A stretch of 64,000 nucleotides of DNA from Paracoccaceae bacterium (GTDB lineage Bacteria > Pseudomonadota > Alphaproteobacteria > Rhodobacterales > Rhodobacteraceae): assembly GCA_009842205.1 (NCBI GenBank), contig VYFX01000063.1, forward strand, positions 248,001-312,000, read 5' to 3'. Of the stretch, positions 63,411 through 64,000 are shown piece after piece. Each line of letters opens with the position of its first letter. Position 1 is the first letter of the stretch. The translations under genes were made by a program, and so were the position numbers. A model generated the notes under the pieces. The model was not told the origin of the DNA and searched no databases. It was given only the letters and a program-made list of their open reading frames with translations.

Positions 63411-64000
63411 TTAGATAATCTTGGAACACACCCTGTGAGCCCAATTCCAATATAGCTTTTTGGCTTCTCTGGCAACTGAACCTGCCTGGTAGTACGTATC
63501 ATCGAAACGGGTAACTGGTACTACCTTGGCCATGTTCCCGGTGGTAAATACTTCATCGGCATCGTGAAAATCCTCGAAGGTCAATACGGCTTCCTTGACA
63601 TCATAACCTTCCTCCCTGAGAAGCGAGATTACCCTTTTTCTGGTAACTCCGGCCAGAAAGGTGCCATTTTCAATGGGTGTTTTGACAATTCCATCCTTGA
63701 CCATGAAAATATTTGAAGTGGCTGTTTCTGCGACATTCCCCATGGCATCTGCCACTAGGGCATTATCAAAACCCTTGGTTATGGCTTCACGGAGCATTCT
63801 GCCGTTGTTGGGATAGAGACAACCCGCCTTGGCATTGACCAGGGCCGTGGCAAGTACCGGTCGATGGAACTGGGTAGTAGTGAGTGTTAAGGTCGCTTCA
63901 TCAGGTGGCATTGGTATTTCTTCAAGACAAATGCAAAAACCGGTTGAACCCTCCTTGGGTATAACAGCCATATGTCCGCCATCTATTGCCCAATACATGG
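63411..64000 (-). CDS. Branched-chain amino acid aminotransferase (partial, 5' end outside window)
   Basis: The last 195 or so residues of a class IV PLP aminotransferase, open to the window edge. Signatures include NAKAGCLYPNNGRMLREA near the middle, the EATLTL-type segment, NVAETATSNIFMVKDG (the class IV signature with the PLP-contacting Thr/Ser and Asn), and GVTRKRVISLL followed by EVFTTGNMAKVVPV. These fit IlvE-like branched-chain aminotransferases, although D-amino acid transaminases share the fold. The catalytic lysine lies in the missing or adjacent N-terminal half. It converges with the coxG-like gene at 24 bp. Confidence 0.85.
   Translation of the reverse strand, partial: MYWAIDGGHMAVIPKEGSTGFCICLEEIPMPPDEATLTLTTTQFHRPVLATALVNAKAGCLYPNNGRMLREAITKGFDNALVADAMGNVAETATSNIFMVKDGIVKTPIENGTFLAGVTRKRVISLLREEGYDVKEAVLTFEDFHDADEVFTTGNMAKVVPVTRFDDTYYQAGSVAREAKKLYWNWAHRVCSKII

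Overview
The window is one continuous stretch of an AT-leaning (visibly below 50% GC) alphaproteobacterial chromosome. Several genes point that way: a C4-pathway 5-aminolevulinate synthase, a class I lysyl-tRNA synthetase, the NDUFS4-like complex I subunit, CobN/CobW B12 genes, a polyol ABC cluster of the smo/mtl type with mannitol dehydrogenase, and a CoxG-like protein. The gene content is free-living and heterotrophic, with many uptake systems. I cannot name the genus. I see no phage, insertion sequence, integrase or CRISPR array.

Layout. 1-3.6 kb: aldose epimerase, AmtB with a small downstream membrane protein, and a HAD dehalogenase. 3.8-8.4 kb: a signalling trio (response-regulator phosphatase, LivJ-like periplasmic binding protein, histidine kinase). 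8.5-10.8 kb: SMP-30 lactonase and hemA. 10.8-28.8 kb: a large cobalamin region in three transcription blocks (cobQ-cobO-cobN-cobW-cobK-cbiD plus a DUF1772 protein on minus; cobA-cobB on plus; cbiX-cobH-cobL-cobI-cbiG/cobJ-cobM on minus). It holds the route from uroporphyrinogen III to cobyric acid and uses early-cobalt enzymes (CbiX, CbiG, CbiD) alongside CobN, the hallmark of late cobalt insertion.

29-42 kb: class II aldolase, a fatty-acid-hydroxylase-family membrane protein, ettA, an orphan StbD-like antitoxin, nadD, a methyltransferase-HNH nuclease fusion, lysK, a Mug-like glycosylase, uvrB, the complex I subunit, an MFS carrier and two tandem tRNA-Arg genes. 42-49 kb: enol-lactonase-like hydrolase, TetA-like MFS, cytochrome P450, a VapBC pair with a perfect 13-bp operator dyad, SDR and aldehyde dehydrogenase. 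48.9-53.5 kb: a complete BMP-family (nucleoside-type) ABC transporter. 54-56.8 kb: MscS channel, tsaB, nfuA. 57-62.5 kb: a polyol uptake cluster (binding protein, two permeases, AraC regulator, mannitol dehydrogenase) that has lost its ATPase gene and most of its sorbitol-dehydrogenase gene. 62.9-64 kb: CoxG-like protein and the 3' part of a branched-chain aminotransferase cut by the window edge.

The points most worth a second look are the apparent AUU start of cobB, the methyltransferase-HNH fusion, the hybrid B12 gene set, the decayed polyol operon, the binding-protein/kinase/phosphatase trio, and a tRNA-Arg gene with a mismatched anticodon stem.
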